From Paracraurococcus lichenis (GTDB taxonomy: Bacteria > Pseudomonadota > Alphaproteobacteria > Acetobacterales > Acetobacteraceae): a DNA stretch of 64,000 nucleotides. The stretch lies in assembly GCF_030657435.1 (NCBI RefSeq), contig NZ_JAUTWS010000016.1, positions 1 through 64,000 of the forward strand, read 5' to 3'. A program made the position numbers and the translations under genes. This document shows, piece by piece, positions 41,381 through 50,965 of this stretch. The first letter of the stretch is position 1, and each line of letters begins with the position of its first letter. The notes beneath the pieces are model-generated. The model had not been told where the DNA came from and did no database searches. It saw only the letters and a program-made list of their open reading frames with translations.

Positions 41381-42823
41381 TCAGCCCTGCGCGTCGGGCG
41401 AGAGGACCATGCAGGCGCCCTTGCGCTTCAGCCGGTCGCAGGCGGCCTGGGCCGCCGGCTGGGACAGGCCGGTGACCCGCGCACGGTAGAGCGTGGACTT
41501 GCCGGCGGCGACGGGCTGCACCGCGGAGCGGCCGCCGGCGACGTCCTGCGCCGATGCCGCCGCGTCGCGGGCCTGGGCCTGGCTGGCGAAGGCGCCGACC
41601 TGCACCGCCCAGGCGGCCGGGGCGGGTGCCGGCGCGGGACCGCGGGCAACGGCCGGCCGTATCCCGGCGGAGAGGGTCGCGGCCTGCGCCGTGCCGAGCA
41701 GGGCGAAGCCGCGGGCCGGGCCGGACTGCACCACCGGCATCGCCCGCGTGGGCGCGGCGGCGGCCGGCGGCGCAACCAGCGCGACCTGGGTCCGGGCCGG
41801 GGCGGCGGGCTGGCGGGCGGCGAGCACCGGTGCGGCAGGTCGCGGCGGCGGCGCGAAGGCGAGGGCCGGCGATTCGGGCCGCGCGGCTGGGCGCGGGGCG
41901 GCCTCCGGCGCCGGCTCGGGTGGGTTCGGGATGGGATCCATCCGCACCACCTCGCGCGGCGGCGGGGCGGCATAGGTGCTGCCATCCGGGATCGGATCCA
42001 TCCGGATCACCGGGCCGCCGCCAAGGGCCGCGACCTGCACCCGTTCCGGCACCTGGTCCTCCGGCGGGTTCGGGATGGGATCCATCCGCACCACCGGCCC
42101 CGGCGGCAGCTGCGCCACCTGGATGCCGGGCATCTGCGCCTCCCGCTGCTCCTTGAGCGCGAGCATGGTCGCGGTGTCCATGCGCCGGGGCCCGGGCGGG
42201 ATGTCGAGCGGGATCTCGGCCGCCGCATAGATCTCCGGCGCGACCCGGCGGTTCGGGTGGTGGGCGATGATGTTCGGCCCGATCCGGCGGACGTAGTTGC
42301 GCGTCTCGTTCGGCAGGCCGCGGTTGTTCCAGAGATAGTCCTCGAGCCGCCGCGGCCCCGCATTGTAGGCCGCGAGGAAGGCCGGCGAGCCGTAGAGGTC
42401 GTACATCTCCCGGATATAGGCCGCGCCCGCCATGATGCTGTCATAGGGGTGGTAGGGGTCGTCGCCGAGCCCGTAGCGCCCCTGCATCTCCCGGTAGGTG
42501 CCGGGCATGACCTGCATCAGGCCCATGGCGCCGACCGGGCTGGTGGCGCCGATGCGGCCGCCGGATTCCTGGCGCATCACCTCGCGGATCCAGCGCTCCG
42601 GCACGTCGAAGCGGCGCGAGGCCTCGCGGATATAGGGTCCCCAGGGATCGGACGGCGATCCCGGCGGGTCGTAGCTGCTGGGCCGGTTGTAATGGCCGTA
42701 GGTCGCCGCGACATGCTTGCCGGGCGCGGTCGTCTGAGTCGATTGGCCGCAGGCGGCCAGCAACGCGAGGACCGACAGCGCGACGGCGGGCCTGAGCACC
42801 CGGGCATTGCGCCCAGGCGACAT
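41381..42823 (-). CDS. Lytic transglycosylase lipoprotein with SPOR domain
   Basis: 480-residue envelope lipoprotein. The leader ends in lipobox LLAACGQ. A transglycosylase domain (about 55-180) has the catalytic Glu in VMRQESGGRIGATSPVGAMG followed by GLMQVMPGTY and AAYNAGP. A long Pro/Ala-rich linker contains three copies of a V(V/I)RMDPIP motif. A C-terminal SPOR domain (about 395-475) has AVQVGAFASQAQARDAA and binds denuded septal glycan. It cleaves peptidoglycan, probably at division sites. ATG at 42823 gives the best lipoprotein leader; ATG at 42862 is an alternative. Confidence 0.88.
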   Translation of the reverse strand: MSPGRNARVLRPAVALSVLALLAACGQSTQTTAPGKHVAATYGHYNRPSSYDPPGSPSDPWGPYIREASRRFDVPERWIREVMRQESGGRIGATSPVGAMGLMQVMPGTYREMQGRYGLGDDPYHPYDSIMAGAAYIREMYDLYGSPAFLAAYNAGPRRLEDYLWNNRGLPNETRNYVRRIGPNIIAHHPNRRVAPEIYAAAEIPLDIPPGPRRMDTATMLALKEQREAQMPGIQVAQLPPGPVVRMDPIPNPPEDQVPERVQVAALGGGPVIRMDPIPDGSTYAAPPPREVVRMDPIPNPPEPAPEAAPRPAARPESPALAFAPPPRPAAPVLAARQPAAPARTQVALVAPPAAAAPTRAMPVVQSGPARGFALLGTAQAATLSAGIRPAVARGPAPAPAPAAWAVQVGAFASQAQARDAAASAQDVAGGRSAVQPVAAGKSTLYRARVTGLSQPAAQAACDRLKRKGACMVLSPDAQG

Positions 42824-43454
42824 CCGGCCGGTCTCGACTGTCGTCCACTTCCCCTGGGGCATCCCCTTGGCTCCGTCGGGTGTTGGACCACCGGGACTCC
42901 GAAGCCTGCCCCCCCAGGGCACCCATCGTCCCCACGATGCGTGCCCCCAGGCTGCCCCGAAGACCTGGCGGACGTCTGGCGTCCGTAAGGCTCAAAGCCC
43001 TACACGCAGGCAGGCCCGTTCGGCAAGGCCGAGTTGAAGGCGCAATACTTTGTATACTAAATAATCTCGATACGCTTGCCCGTGGCAGCGCGGTGACAGG
43101 CGGCCGGCAGGCCGACTTCCGGAGCCTCGGGCTGCCGGCCAGGCCGCGGCAAACCGCCGGTTCGCGGCGCAGCCACCGGGCGCGGGGCAGGGCCTTCGGC
43201 CTGCCGTGGCGATGTTCTCATTGGCAAGCATCGTTGCTGCGGATATCGGCGCGGACCTCGGTGCACCGGATCGTCTCGCCATCCCGTCGCCGAGTCCCGT
43301 GGCCCGCATCGGGCAGGCGCGACGTCCGATGCGCGCTCCTCGGGCGCCGGGCGTCCTCACGGGCCGCGCGGCGGCCCCGGGGATCGCAGGGCACCGGGAC
43401 CGGGACCAGGTCCGGCGCCGCGGCCGGCAGGGCCGGGCGGCGACGGGCCGGCCG
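42824..43454. other. Long intergenic region with one AT-rich island
   Basis: About 630 bp with no supported gene. A short AT-rich island at about 43040-43075 (CAATACTTTGTATACTAAAT) stands out and may be a promoter, but no well-spaced sigma-70 pair was found. A small hairpin GCAGG-GCC-TTC-GGCCTGC lies at about 43187-43204. Confidence 0.4.
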
Positions 43455-44426
43455 TCAGTACGGCAGGTAGTAGACCACCGGCGGCGTCAGGATCGCCGCC
43501 AGCGTGACGGCATAGAGCATCGCCCGCGTCTGCTCGGCCTGCAGGGCGAGGGCACGGCGGTAATCGCGCTCCTCCCGCTCGGCCCGGGCGATCTCCTGCA
43601 GCCAGCGCTGCGCCTCGCGGTCGCCGCGCCCGGCGGCGAGGCCGAGCCAGGTGCGCGCCTCCTGCAGGTCCTGGCCCATGGTGTCGAGCCCGGTCATGTA
43701 GATCCGCCCGACCGCCTTCTGCGCCGGCGGATAGCCGCCCTGCGCCGCCTGCCGCATCCAGGTCAGGCCTTCGTAGAGGCGCAGCGGCACGCCGTCGCCG
43801 CGCAGGTAGAGCGTGCCGAGCGTGTACTGCGCCTCGACCACGCCACCCTCGGCGGCGAGGGTCAGCCAGCGCGCGGCCTCGTTCGGGTCGCGCGGCACGC
43901 CCTGGCCACGCAGCGCCATCATGCCGAGGTTGTAGGCCGCGAGCGGATGCCCGGCGCCCGCCGCCTGCGCAGTCAGCGCCGTGGCGCGGGCCGGGTCGCG
44001 CCGGGCGCCCCTGCCCTCCGCGAGCAGGTTGGCGAGGCGGAACTGCGCCCAAGGATTCCCCGCCTCCGCCGCCCGGTCGTACCAGGCGGCGGCCTCGGCC
44101 GGGCGGCGCGGCCGGCCGCCCAGGCCGAACTCCTCGACCTGGCCGAGCAGATAGGCCGCCCGCGCGTCGCCGCCCGCGGCGGCCGCGCGCAGCGCCGCCG
44201 GATCCTCACCCTTGTAGGCATCGGGGTCGGTAGGCGGCGTGGCGCGCCGGTCGCCGAGTTCGGCCGTGACCATGCCCGTCGGCTGCTCCCGGCAGCCGCC
44301 GCCGTCGCAGACGCGTACGGTCGGGCCGAAGCCGCTGCGGCCCGGCTCGGGCGGCGCGCAGGACGCGACCGCCGCCAGCAGGGCCAGGGCCGGCCAGATG
44401 GCAGGCCGGTGGGCGGGCGGGCGCAT
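43455..44426 (-). CDS. Sel1-repeat lipoprotein
   Basis: 323-residue protein with a lipobox leader (LAAVASCAP) and about six Sel1/TPR-like repeats from about 75 to 270. Example units are AAYLLGQVEEFGLGG, AQFRLANLLAEGRG, AAYNLGMMALRGQG and AQYTLGTLYLRGDG. The C-terminal end carries a hydrophobic segment (AMLYAVTLAAILTPPVVYYL). Sel1 proteins act as scaffolds. It starts 11 bp after the CsgG-like gene stop, so the two are likely co-expressed and may form an envelope complex. Confidence 0.85.
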   Translation of the reverse strand: MRPPAHRPAIWPALALLAAVASCAPPEPGRSGFGPTVRVCDGGGCREQPTGMVTAELGDRRATPPTDPDAYKGEDPAALRAAAAGGDARAAYLLGQVEEFGLGGRPRRPAEAAAWYDRAAEAGNPWAQFRLANLLAEGRGARRDPARATALTAQAAGAGHPLAAYNLGMMALRGQGVPRDPNEAARWLTLAAEGGVVEAQYTLGTLYLRGDGVPLRLYEGLTWMRQAAQGGYPPAQKAVGRIYMTGLDTMGQDLQEARTWLGLAAGRGDREAQRWLQEIARAEREERDYRRALALQAEQTRAMLYAVTLAAILTPPVVYYLPY

Positions 44427-44437
44427 GCCGGGCCGGC

Positions 44438-45304
44438 TCAGCGCGGGGCGCGCAGCAGGCCGCCGGTGCCGGCGCCGCCGCGGATCTCCTGCGCCTTGTA
44501 GTTGCGCAGCGCGACGACGAGCTTGTTGTAGGCATCGACGAAGGCGGCGACCGTCGCCTGGCCCTGCGGCGTCTGCTGATAGGCCGAGAGGCCGCCGAAG
44601 CCGCCGCCCCCGGTGCCGAGGCCGAGGCCGGCGAAGGTCGCGCCCAGGTCGGTGGTGGTGGAGGACCCCTCCGAGGCGCCGACCTGCGCGCTGCTGCGGA
44701 TGTCGAAGAGCGACATCGTCACGGTGGTGGCGCTCGTGCGCATGGCGGCACCCAGGACGCCGGCCGCGAGCCCGCCCCAGCCGCCGCCGAAGCCGCCCAG
44801 GCCGCCGCCGATCCCGCCGGTCGGCGAGCCCGCGAAGAGGATCGCCGGCTCGAGGAAGTAGTCAGCGGCGATGCGCTGGCCGCGCTGCTGGTTGGAACCG
44901 GCCCGGAACTCGCCGCTGTTGCGCTGGAACTGGGTGATCCGGCCCAGCTTGTCCTCCAGCCGGTCATTGCCGATGGAGGTGATGACGAAGCAATTGGACT
45001 GCTGCACCACCAGCCGGACCATGGGCTCGATCGTCGTCACGCGGGTCGCCTGGGTGAAGGGCCCCCACCAGGCCTGCTGCCGGCCGTCATCGACCGCGAT
45101 GGTGCCGAGCGGCTCCGAGCAGCGCTGCAGGCTGTCCTGCGCGCCGACGCTGCTGGCACCGCCCGCGGCGCCGGTCACCGCGCCGCCGCCCGTGCCCTGG
45201 GTCACGCCCGGCGTGCAGCCGGCCAGCGCCAGGGCGAGGGCCGCCGGCAATGCGGCGATGCGCCAGCGCACGAATCCGTCACGCCCGGAGTCCGAATGCT
45301 TCAC
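44438..45304 (-). CDS. CsgG/HfaB-like outer-membrane lipoprotein
   Basis: 288-residue lipoprotein. The leader ends in LALAGCTPG. The domain resembles CsgG/HfaB secretion-channel lipoproteins: GTIAVDD, RLVVQQSNCFVITS, RIAADYFLEPAIL and FDIRSSAQVGASEGSS. A Gly-rich stretch (about 165-190) sits where CsgG forms transmembrane strands. No curli subunit or CsgE/F gene is nearby, so export of curli is not supported. The start is GTG at 45304. Followed by the Sel1 lipoprotein gene. Confidence 0.8.
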   Translation of the reverse strand: MKHSDSGRDGFVRWRIAALPAALALALAGCTPGVTQGTGGGAVTGAAGGASSVGAQDSLQRCSEPLGTIAVDDGRQQAWWGPFTQATRVTTIEPMVRLVVQQSNCFVITSIGNDRLEDKLGRITQFQRNSGEFRAGSNQQRGQRIAADYFLEPAILFAGSPTGGIGGGLGGFGGGWGGLAAGVLGAAMRTSATTVTMSLFDIRSSAQVGASEGSSTTTDLGATFAGLGLGTGGGGFGGLSAYQQTPQGQATVAAFVDAYNKLVVALRNYKAQEIRGGAGTGGLLRAPR

Positions 45305-45537
45305 GGTGTCATCCTACCCTTGCTGCCGCTGGCCCGACCGCGGCTTGCGCCTACGGTAGCCCTGGTACAACCGATAGTCCTGCCCGTATCGCTGGCGCAA
45401 GCTTGAGGCACCGGGACAGTGTGACGGAACGCACGCAGCGCGGCGGCGGCGCCACAGCGGGGGCCGTCCCGGGGGCGCAGGGCGTCGCGGCACCGCCCCG
45501 CTGGCAGCCTCGCGCGGTCCGGTCTATAGCGCCGGCC

Positions 45538-46389
45538 ATGCTGGATGCGACCCTGGCCCCCAAGGCGGCCCCGCCGGTCTATGTGAGCGACGCCGCGCGG
45601 CCCAACCGGCGCGCCGCGGCGCTGCAGGACCTCGCGACCGGCCTGCGCCGCTGGCGGCTGCCGGCGGCGCTCGCCAGGCTCGACATCCGCAACCGCTATC
45701 GCGGCTCGGTGCTCGGCCCCTTCTGGCTGACCATCTCGACGGCGGTGATGGTGATCGGCCTCGGGCTGCTCTACTCCTCGCTGTTCAAGCTGACCCTCGC
45801 CGATTACCTGCCCTTCATCGCGGTCAGCCTGATCGTCTGGAACATGGTTTCCCAGACGATCGGCGATGCCTGCACCAGCCTGACCAGCGCCGAGGGCATC
45901 ATCCGGCAGATGCCCCTGCCCTATTCGGTGCACGTGCTCCGCACCGTGTTCCGCAATGCGCTGGTCACGGCGCACAGCCTGCCGCTGGTCCTCGTCATCT
46001 TCCTCGCCACCGGCACCGTGCCGGGGCCAGAGGCGCTGCTGCTGCTCCCCGGCCTCGCGCTGGTCACGGTCAATGCCTTCTTCATCTCCCTCTTCCTCGG
46101 CATGCTCTGCGCCCGCTTCCGCGACATAGCGCCGATCGTCGGCAGCGTCATGCAGCTCGCCTTCTTCATGTCGCCGGTGTTGTGGAAGCCGGAGCTGCTG
46201 GGCGAGAACGCCGTCTGGCTGCCGCTGAACCCCTTCTACGCGCTGATGGAGACGGTCCGCGGGCCGCTGGTCGAGGGCGGGGTGCCGGCCGTCATCTGGC
46301 TGTCCGCCATCGCCTACACGCTGCTGGCCGGCGCGGTCGCGCTGGCCTTCTTCGTCCGCTTCCGCGGGCGCATCGCCTTCTGGGTCTAG
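45538..46389 (+). CDS. Polysaccharide-type ABC-2 transporter permease
   Basis: 283-residue ABC-2 permease of the KpsM/Wzm type with six membrane helices. It has the cytoplasmic DIRNRYRGSVLGPFWLTIS entry helix, conserved in polysaccharide and polyol-phosphate exporters, and the MQLAFFMSPVLW loop. It pairs with the ATPase 24 bp downstream. No glycosyltransferase genes flank it, unlike most O-antigen or capsule loci. The ATG at 45538 lacks a strong ribosome site. Confidence 0.9.
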   Translation: MLDATLAPKAAPPVYVSDAARPNRRAAALQDLATGLRRWRLPAALARLDIRNRYRGSVLGPFWLTISTAVMVIGLGLLYSSLFKLTLADYLPFIAVSLIVWNMVSQTIGDACTSLTSAEGIIRQMPLPYSVHVLRTVFRNALVTAHSLPLVLVIFLATGTVPGPEALLLLPGLALVTVNAFFISLFLGMLCARFRDIAPIVGSVMQLAFFMSPVLWKPELLGENAVWLPLNPFYALMETVRGPLVEGGVPAVIWLSAIAYTLLAGAVALAFFVRFRGRIAFWV

Positions 46390-46413
46390 CCGGCTCGGAG
46401 AAAGGATCCCGCC

Positions 46414-47145
46414 ATGCCGCACATCCTGGCGGACAGCCTGACCATCGAGTTCCCGCTCTACCACATGGCCGCCCGGTCCCTGAAGAAGCGGATCCTGTCC
46501 AGGTCGCCGCTTCGCCTGCGGGAGGACGAGTCGCACCGCGTCGTCGTCTCCGCGCTCCGCGACCTCAACTTCCGGATCGACCGCGGCGAGCGCGTGGCGC
46601 TGGTCGGCCACAACGGCGCGGGCAAGACGACGCTGCTGCGCACGCTCGCCGGGGTCTATGAGCCGGTCGGCGGCCGGCTGGAGGTGGCGGGGCTGATCGG
46701 GTCGCTGATCGATCCCTCGGCCGGGATGGACCAGGAATCGACGGGGCGGGAGAACATCGTCCTGCGCGGCCTCTACCGCGGCCTGTCGGAGGCGGAGAGC
46801 GAGGCCATGGCCGAGGAGGTCGGCGCCTTCTCGGGCCTCGGCGAGTTCCTCGACGTGCCGGTGCGGACCTACTCGGCCGGCATGCAGGTGCGGCTGTCCT
46901 TCGCCATGGCGACGATGATAGAGCCCGAGGTCCTGCTGATGGACGAGTGGTTCCTGGCCGGCGATGCCGCCTTCATGGAGAAGGCGCGGGAGAAGCTGGC
47001 GCGGCTGGTGGGCAGCGCCGACATCCTGGTGCTGGCGACCCACGACATGGCCGTGGTGCGGGAATGGTGCACCCGCGCCATCCGGCTGGAGGCCGGGCGG
47101 GTGGTGGCGGACGGGCCGGTGGAGGAGGTGCTGGAGGAGGCCTAG
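46414..47145 (+). CDS. Polysaccharide-type ABC exporter ATPase
   Basis: 243-residue KpsT/Wzt-type ATPase without the C-terminal carbohydrate-binding extension. Walker A is GHNGAGKTT, the signature is YSAGMQVRLSF, Walker B is VLLMDEWF and the switch is ATHDMA. The N-terminal 35 residues carry the basic SLKKRILSRSP segment seen in this subfamily. AAAGGA precedes the ATG. It energises the adjacent permease; the exported glycan or glycolipid is unknown. Confidence 0.92.
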   Translation: MPHILADSLTIEFPLYHMAARSLKKRILSRSPLRLREDESHRVVVSALRDLNFRIDRGERVALVGHNGAGKTTLLRTLAGVYEPVGGRLEVAGLIGSLIDPSAGMDQESTGRENIVLRGLYRGLSEAESEAMAEEVGAFSGLGEFLDVPVRTYSAGMQVRLSFAMATMIEPEVLLMDEWFLAGDAAFMEKAREKLARLVGSADILVLATHDMAVVREWCTRAIRLEAGRVVADGPVEEVLEEA

Positions 47146-47176
47146 GGGCGGGTCCGCCCCGGGCCGCCGAGCCTCC

Positions 47177-48052
47177 CTAGCCCAACGCCGCGGCCAGCGC
47201 GCGGCCGATCGCGGCGTGGGTGGCATTGCGCCGTTCCATCGGCGCCTCCGTCTCCGTCAGGTAGGCCGCGAAGAGGACGGGCGGGCGGCCCGGCGGCCAG
47301 AACAGCCCGACATCGTTGGCGGTGCCGCGCTCGCCCGAGCCGGTCTTGTCGCCGAAGCGCCAGCCCGCGGGCAGGCCGGCCTTGATGCGGGTGTCGCCGG
47401 TGCGGGTGCCGACCAGCCAGGCGATGAGCTGCGCCCGCCCGCCGGGCGAGAGCGCATCGCCGAGCGCGAGGGCCTGCAAATCGGCCACCATCGCCTCCGG
47501 CGTCGTGGTGTCGCGCGGGTCGCCGGGCAGCGCCTCGTTCAGCGCGGTCTCGACGCGGTCGAGCCGCGTGACCGGGTCGCCCAGCCGGCGCGCGAAGCCG
47601 GTCAGCCCCGCCGGGCCGCCGATGGCCGAGAGCAGCAGGTTGCCCGCGGTGTTGTCGCTCAGCGTCATCGCCGCCTCGCAAAGCTCGGCCAGCGTCATCC
47701 CCTCCCCGCCCGCGCGCGGCCCGGTCGCGGGCGAGTAGGTGACGAGGTCCTCCGGCCGGAAGCGGATCCGGCGGTCGAGGCTCTCCTGACCCGCATCCGC
47801 GCGCGCCAGCACCGCGCCGGCGGCGAGCAGCTTGAAGGTGCTGCAGAGCGGGAAGCGCTCGTCGGCGCGATGCAGGATGCGGGCGCCCGAGCCGGTGTCG
47901 AGCGCGGCAAGGCCGAGCCGGCCGCCGCTCGCAGACTCGATCTGCGCGAGGTCCTCGGCGAGCGTCCCGGGCTTGCCGCTGGCCGCGCGGGCGGCAGGCG
48001 GGCCCGCCAGCACCGCCATCGCGATCGCTGCGCCCTGGCGCCTGGTGATCAT
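47177..48052 (-). CDS. bla: Class A beta-lactamase
   Basis: 291-residue serine beta-lactamase hydrolysing penicillins and possibly cephalosporins in the periplasm. Motifs in order: STFK with the nucleophile Ser71, SDN (132-134), the omega-loop ETALNEALPGDPRDTTTP with general base Glu168, and KTGSG (from Lys236). Cys70 precedes the nucleophile, but Gly occupies the position of the second Cys found in carbapenem-hydrolysing class A enzymes, so that disulfide is absent. Signal MITRRQGAAIAMAVLAGPPAARA. No mobile element or LysR regulator adjoins it, so it appears intrinsic to the chromosome. Confidence 0.94.
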   Translation of the reverse strand: MITRRQGAAIAMAVLAGPPAARAASGKPGTLAEDLAQIESASGGRLGLAALDTGSGARILHRADERFPLCSTFKLLAAGAVLARADAGQESLDRRIRFRPEDLVTYSPATGPRAGGEGMTLAELCEAAMTLSDNTAGNLLLSAIGGPAGLTGFARRLGDPVTRLDRVETALNEALPGDPRDTTTPEAMVADLQALALGDALSPGGRAQLIAWLVGTRTGDTRIKAGLPAGWRFGDKTGSGERGTANDVGLFWPPGRPPVLFAAYLTETEAPMERRNATHAAIGRALAAALG

Positions 48053-48142
48053 GCCGGCTCCTCTCCCTGTCCCCGTCGCGGCGGACCCTGGCGGTGGTCG
48101 GCCGGCATCGCTTGCGCCGGCGCGGTGCCGCTACGCGCCGTC

Positions 48143-49408
48143 CTACAGCGCCCGGTGGGCGATGTCGCGGCGGCAGAAGCCTTCCGGCCAGTCGATGGCG
48201 TCCACCGCCGCATAGGCCGCGTCGCGCGCCGCCTGCAGCGTCCCGCCGGTCGCGGCGATGCCGAGTACGCGGCCGCCGGTCGCCACCACCTCGCCCTCCC
48301 GCCGCGCGGTGCCGGCATGGAAGACCTGCACGCCCGGGACGGCGGCGGCGGCATCGAGGCCGCGGATCGCCGTGCCCTTCGCGTAGGTGCCCGGGTAGCC
48401 CCGGGCCGCCATGACCACGACCAGGCTCGGCCGCGGGTCCCAGCGCAGGTCGAAGTCGTGCAACTCGCCGTCGCAGGCGGCGAGCAACGCGGCCAGCAGG
48501 TCGGAGCGGAGCCGCAGCATCAACGCCTGGCATTCCGGATCGCCGAAGCGGACGTTGAACTCGATCAGCCTCGGCCCCGCATCCGTGACCATGAGCCCGG
48601 CGAAGAGCACGCCGCGGAAAGGCGTGCCGCGCTTCGCCATCTCGGCCAGGGTCGGGCGGATGATCTCCGCCATCACCCGGTCGCGCATGGCATCGTCGAA
48701 GACCGGCGGCGGCGAATAGGCGCCCATGCCGCCGGTGTTCGGGCCGGTATCGCCCTCCCCGACCCGCTTGTGGTCCTGCGCCGCCGCCATGGGCAGCGCC
48801 GTCCCGCCGTCGCAGAGGGCGAAGAACGAGACCTCCTGGCCGACCAGGCATTCCTCGATCACCACCGAGGCGCCGGCCGCGCCATGCACCCGGTCCTCCA
48901 TGATGTCGGCGATGGCGGCCTCGGCCTCCGCGACGCTCTGCGCCACCACCACGCCCTTACCGGCGGCGAGGCCATCGGCCTTGACCACGATCGGCGCGCC
49001 CTGGGCGCGGATATAGGCGCGGGCGGCGGCGGGGTCCTCGAAGCGGGCCCAGGCGGCGGTGGGCACGCCGGCGGCGTCCGCCACCTCCTTGGTGAAGCTC
49101 TTGCTGCCCTCGAGCCGTGCCGCGGCGGCGCTCGGCCCAAAGCAGCGCAGTCCGGCCGCGGCGCAGGCATCTGCCAAGCCCAGCGTGAGTGGCGCCTCCG
49201 GCCCCGCCACCACCAGGTCGATGGCCTTCTCGCGCGCGAAGGCGACCAGGGCGGGGATGTCCTCGGGGCCGATCGGAACGCATTCCGCAACGTCGAAAAT
49301 GCCGGCATTGCCCGGGGCGCACCAGAGCTTCGTCAGCAGCGGCGAGCCCGAGAGGGCCCAGCACAGCGCATGCTCCCGCCCGCCGCCGCCGACCACCAGG
49401 ACCTTCAT
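48143..49408 (-). CDS. purD: Phosphoribosylamine-glycine ligase
   Basis: 421-residue GAR synthetase of de novo purine synthesis. The N-terminal GGGGREHAL phosphate loop, [14 protein letters not shown] and the ATP-grasp end [14 protein letters not shown] are canonical, and the length is typical. ATG at 49408 begins directly at the conserved [10 protein letters not shown]. Divergent from xseA over 72 bp, a frequent alphaproteobacterial arrangement. Confidence 0.96.
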   Translation of the reverse strand: MKVLVVGGGGREHALCWALSGSPLLTKLWCAPGNAGIFDVAECVPIGPEDIPALVAFAREKAIDLVVAGPEAPLTLGLADACAAAGLRCFGPSAAAARLEGSKSFTKEVADAAGVPTAAWARFEDPAAARAYIRAQGAPIVVKADGLAAGKGVVVAQSVAEAEAAIADIMEDRVHGAAGASVVIEECLVGQEVSFFALCDGGTALPMAAAQDHKRVGEGDTGPNTGGMGAYSPPPVFDDAMRDRVMAEIIRPTLAEMAKRGTPFRGVLFAGLMVTDAGPRLIEFNVRFGDPECQALMLRLRSDLLAALLAACDGELHDFDLRWDPRPSLVVVMAARGYPGTYAKGTAIRGLDAAAAVPGVQVFHAGTARREGEVVATGGRVLGIAATGGTLQAARDAAYAAVDAIDWPEGFCRRDIAHRAL

Positions 49409-49480
49409 CCGCCGCACCCCTGACCGAAACATCCGGGGAACGCCCTCCCCGGCCGGGCGCCCCTAGCATATCCTCCGGCG

Positions 49481-50947
49481 ATGGACACGACTCCGCCGCG
49501 AACCGCGCCCAACATCCCCGAATTCGCCGTCTCCGAGATCGCCGGCGCTATCCGCCGCACCCTCGAGGACGCCTTCGGCCGGGTGCGGGTGCGCGGCGAG
49601 ATCACCGAGCTCAAGCGCTACCCCTCCGGGCATATCTACCTCTCGCTCAAGGACGAGAACGCCAAGCTCGAATCGGTCATCTGGAAGACCTCGGTCCCGC
49701 GGCTCTCGATCAAGCCGGAGAACGGGGTGGAGGTGATCGCCACCGGCAAGATCGGCACCTATGCCGACCGCTCGAAATACCAGCTCGTCATCGACCGGCT
49801 GGAATATGCCGGCGAGGGCGCGCTGCTGGCGCGGATCGAGAAGCTGCGCCTCCGGCTGCTGGAGGAAGGCCTCTTCGCGCCGGAGCGGAAGCGCCGCCTG
49901 CCGCTGCTGCCGCGGGTGATCGGCGTGGTGACCTCCGAGCGCGGGGCGGTGATCCAGGACATCCGCACCACCATCGCCCGTCGCTTCCCGCGCCGGCTGA
50001 TCCTCTGGCCCGTGCCGGTGCAGGGCACGGGCTCGGCCGAGCAGATCGCCGCCGCCATCCGCGGCTTCGGCGCGCTGCCGCCGGACGGCCCGGTGCCCCG
50101 CCCCGACGTGCTGATCGTGGCCCGCGGCGGCGGCAGCCTCGAGGACCTGATGGCCTTCAACGAGGAGATCGTGGTCCGCGCCGCCGCCGACAGCCCGATC
50201 CCGCTGATCTCAGCCGTCGGGCACGAGACGGACACGACGCTGATCGACTTCGCCTCCGACCGCCGCGCCCCGACGCCGACGGCCGCGGCCGAGATGGCGA
50301 TCCCGGCCCGCGCCGACCTGCTGGCCGACCTGGCGCAGACCGGGGCGCGGCTGCTGCAGGCCGGCCGCGCCCTGCTCGACCGCGCCCGGCGCCGGCTGAT
50401 GATGGCCGAGCGCGGCCTGCCCGACCTGCCCGGCATTCTCGGCGCCATGCGGCAGCGGCTGGAGGACCGGGGCGAGCGCCTGACGGTGGCGCTGCCGGCG
50501 CTGGTCGAGCGCAAGCGCGGCGCGCTGGCCCGCATCGCCCCGCGCCTGCCGCATCCGCGCGAGGGGATCGCAGCGCGGCGCGCGGTGCTCGGCCTGTTGC
50601 GGCAGCGCGCCGACGCGGCGATGCGGCGGCAGATGGCCCGTGCCCAGGCGGCGCCGGCCATCGCGCGGCTCTCCCCGGCGCCCGTTTCGGCGCTGGTGCG
50701 GGAGAAGCGGGCGCGGCTGGAGGGGCTGGTCGCGCGGTTGGAGGGCGTGTCCTACCAGGCGGTGCTGGCGCGCGGCTTCGCCTTGGTATCGGACGCCGAG
50801 GGCGCGCCGCTGACCAGCGCCGCGGCGGTGCCGCCGGGGGAGCGGCTGGTGCTGACCTTCGGGGATGGCGCGGTGAACGCGACGGCGGAGGGGGCGAAGG
50901 CGGGACGGAAGAAGCGGGAGAGCGGGGACCAGGGGGCTTTGCTGTGA
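49481..50947 (+). CDS. xseA: Exodeoxyribonuclease VII large subunit
   Basis: 488-residue catalytic subunit of ExoVII, degrading single-stranded DNA. The N-terminal OB-fold domain (RVRGEITELKRYPSGHIYLSLKDENAKLE) precedes the catalytic core with VARGGGSLEDLMAFN and SAVGHETDTTLIDFASDRRAPTPTAAAE. A long coiled region follows, then the C-terminal GFALVSD motif. The start at 49481 has only a weak ribosome site. The small subunit gene xseB is not in the window. Confidence 0.95.
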   Translation: MDTTPPRTAPNIPEFAVSEIAGAIRRTLEDAFGRVRVRGEITELKRYPSGHIYLSLKDENAKLESVIWKTSVPRLSIKPENGVEVIATGKIGTYADRSKYQLVIDRLEYAGEGALLARIEKLRLRLLEEGLFAPERKRRLPLLPRVIGVVTSERGAVIQDIRTTIARRFPRRLILWPVPVQGTGSAEQIAAAIRGFGALPPDGPVPRPDVLIVARGGGSLEDLMAFNEEIVVRAAADSPIPLISAVGHETDTTLIDFASDRRAPTPTAAAEMAIPARADLLADLAQTGARLLQAGRALLDRARRRLMMAERGLPDLPGILGAMRQRLEDRGERLTVALPALVERKRGALARIAPRLPHPREGIAARRAVLGLLRQRADAAMRRQMARAQAAPAIARLSPAPVSALVREKRARLEGLVARLEGVSYQAVLARGFALVSDAEGAPLTSAAAVPPGERLVLTFGDGAVNATAEGAKAGRKKRESGDQGALL

Positions 50948-50965
50948 CGGAAAGGAAGGAAGAGC

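Noticed and set aside
42992..43360. Possible small gene in the spacer before the Sel1 gene
   Set aside because: The translation is Arg/Ala/Gly-rich without a ribosome site or any recognisable feature.
44438..45304. Curli secretion system
   Set aside because: Only a CsgG-like protein is present; CsgA, CsgB, CsgE and CsgF are absent.
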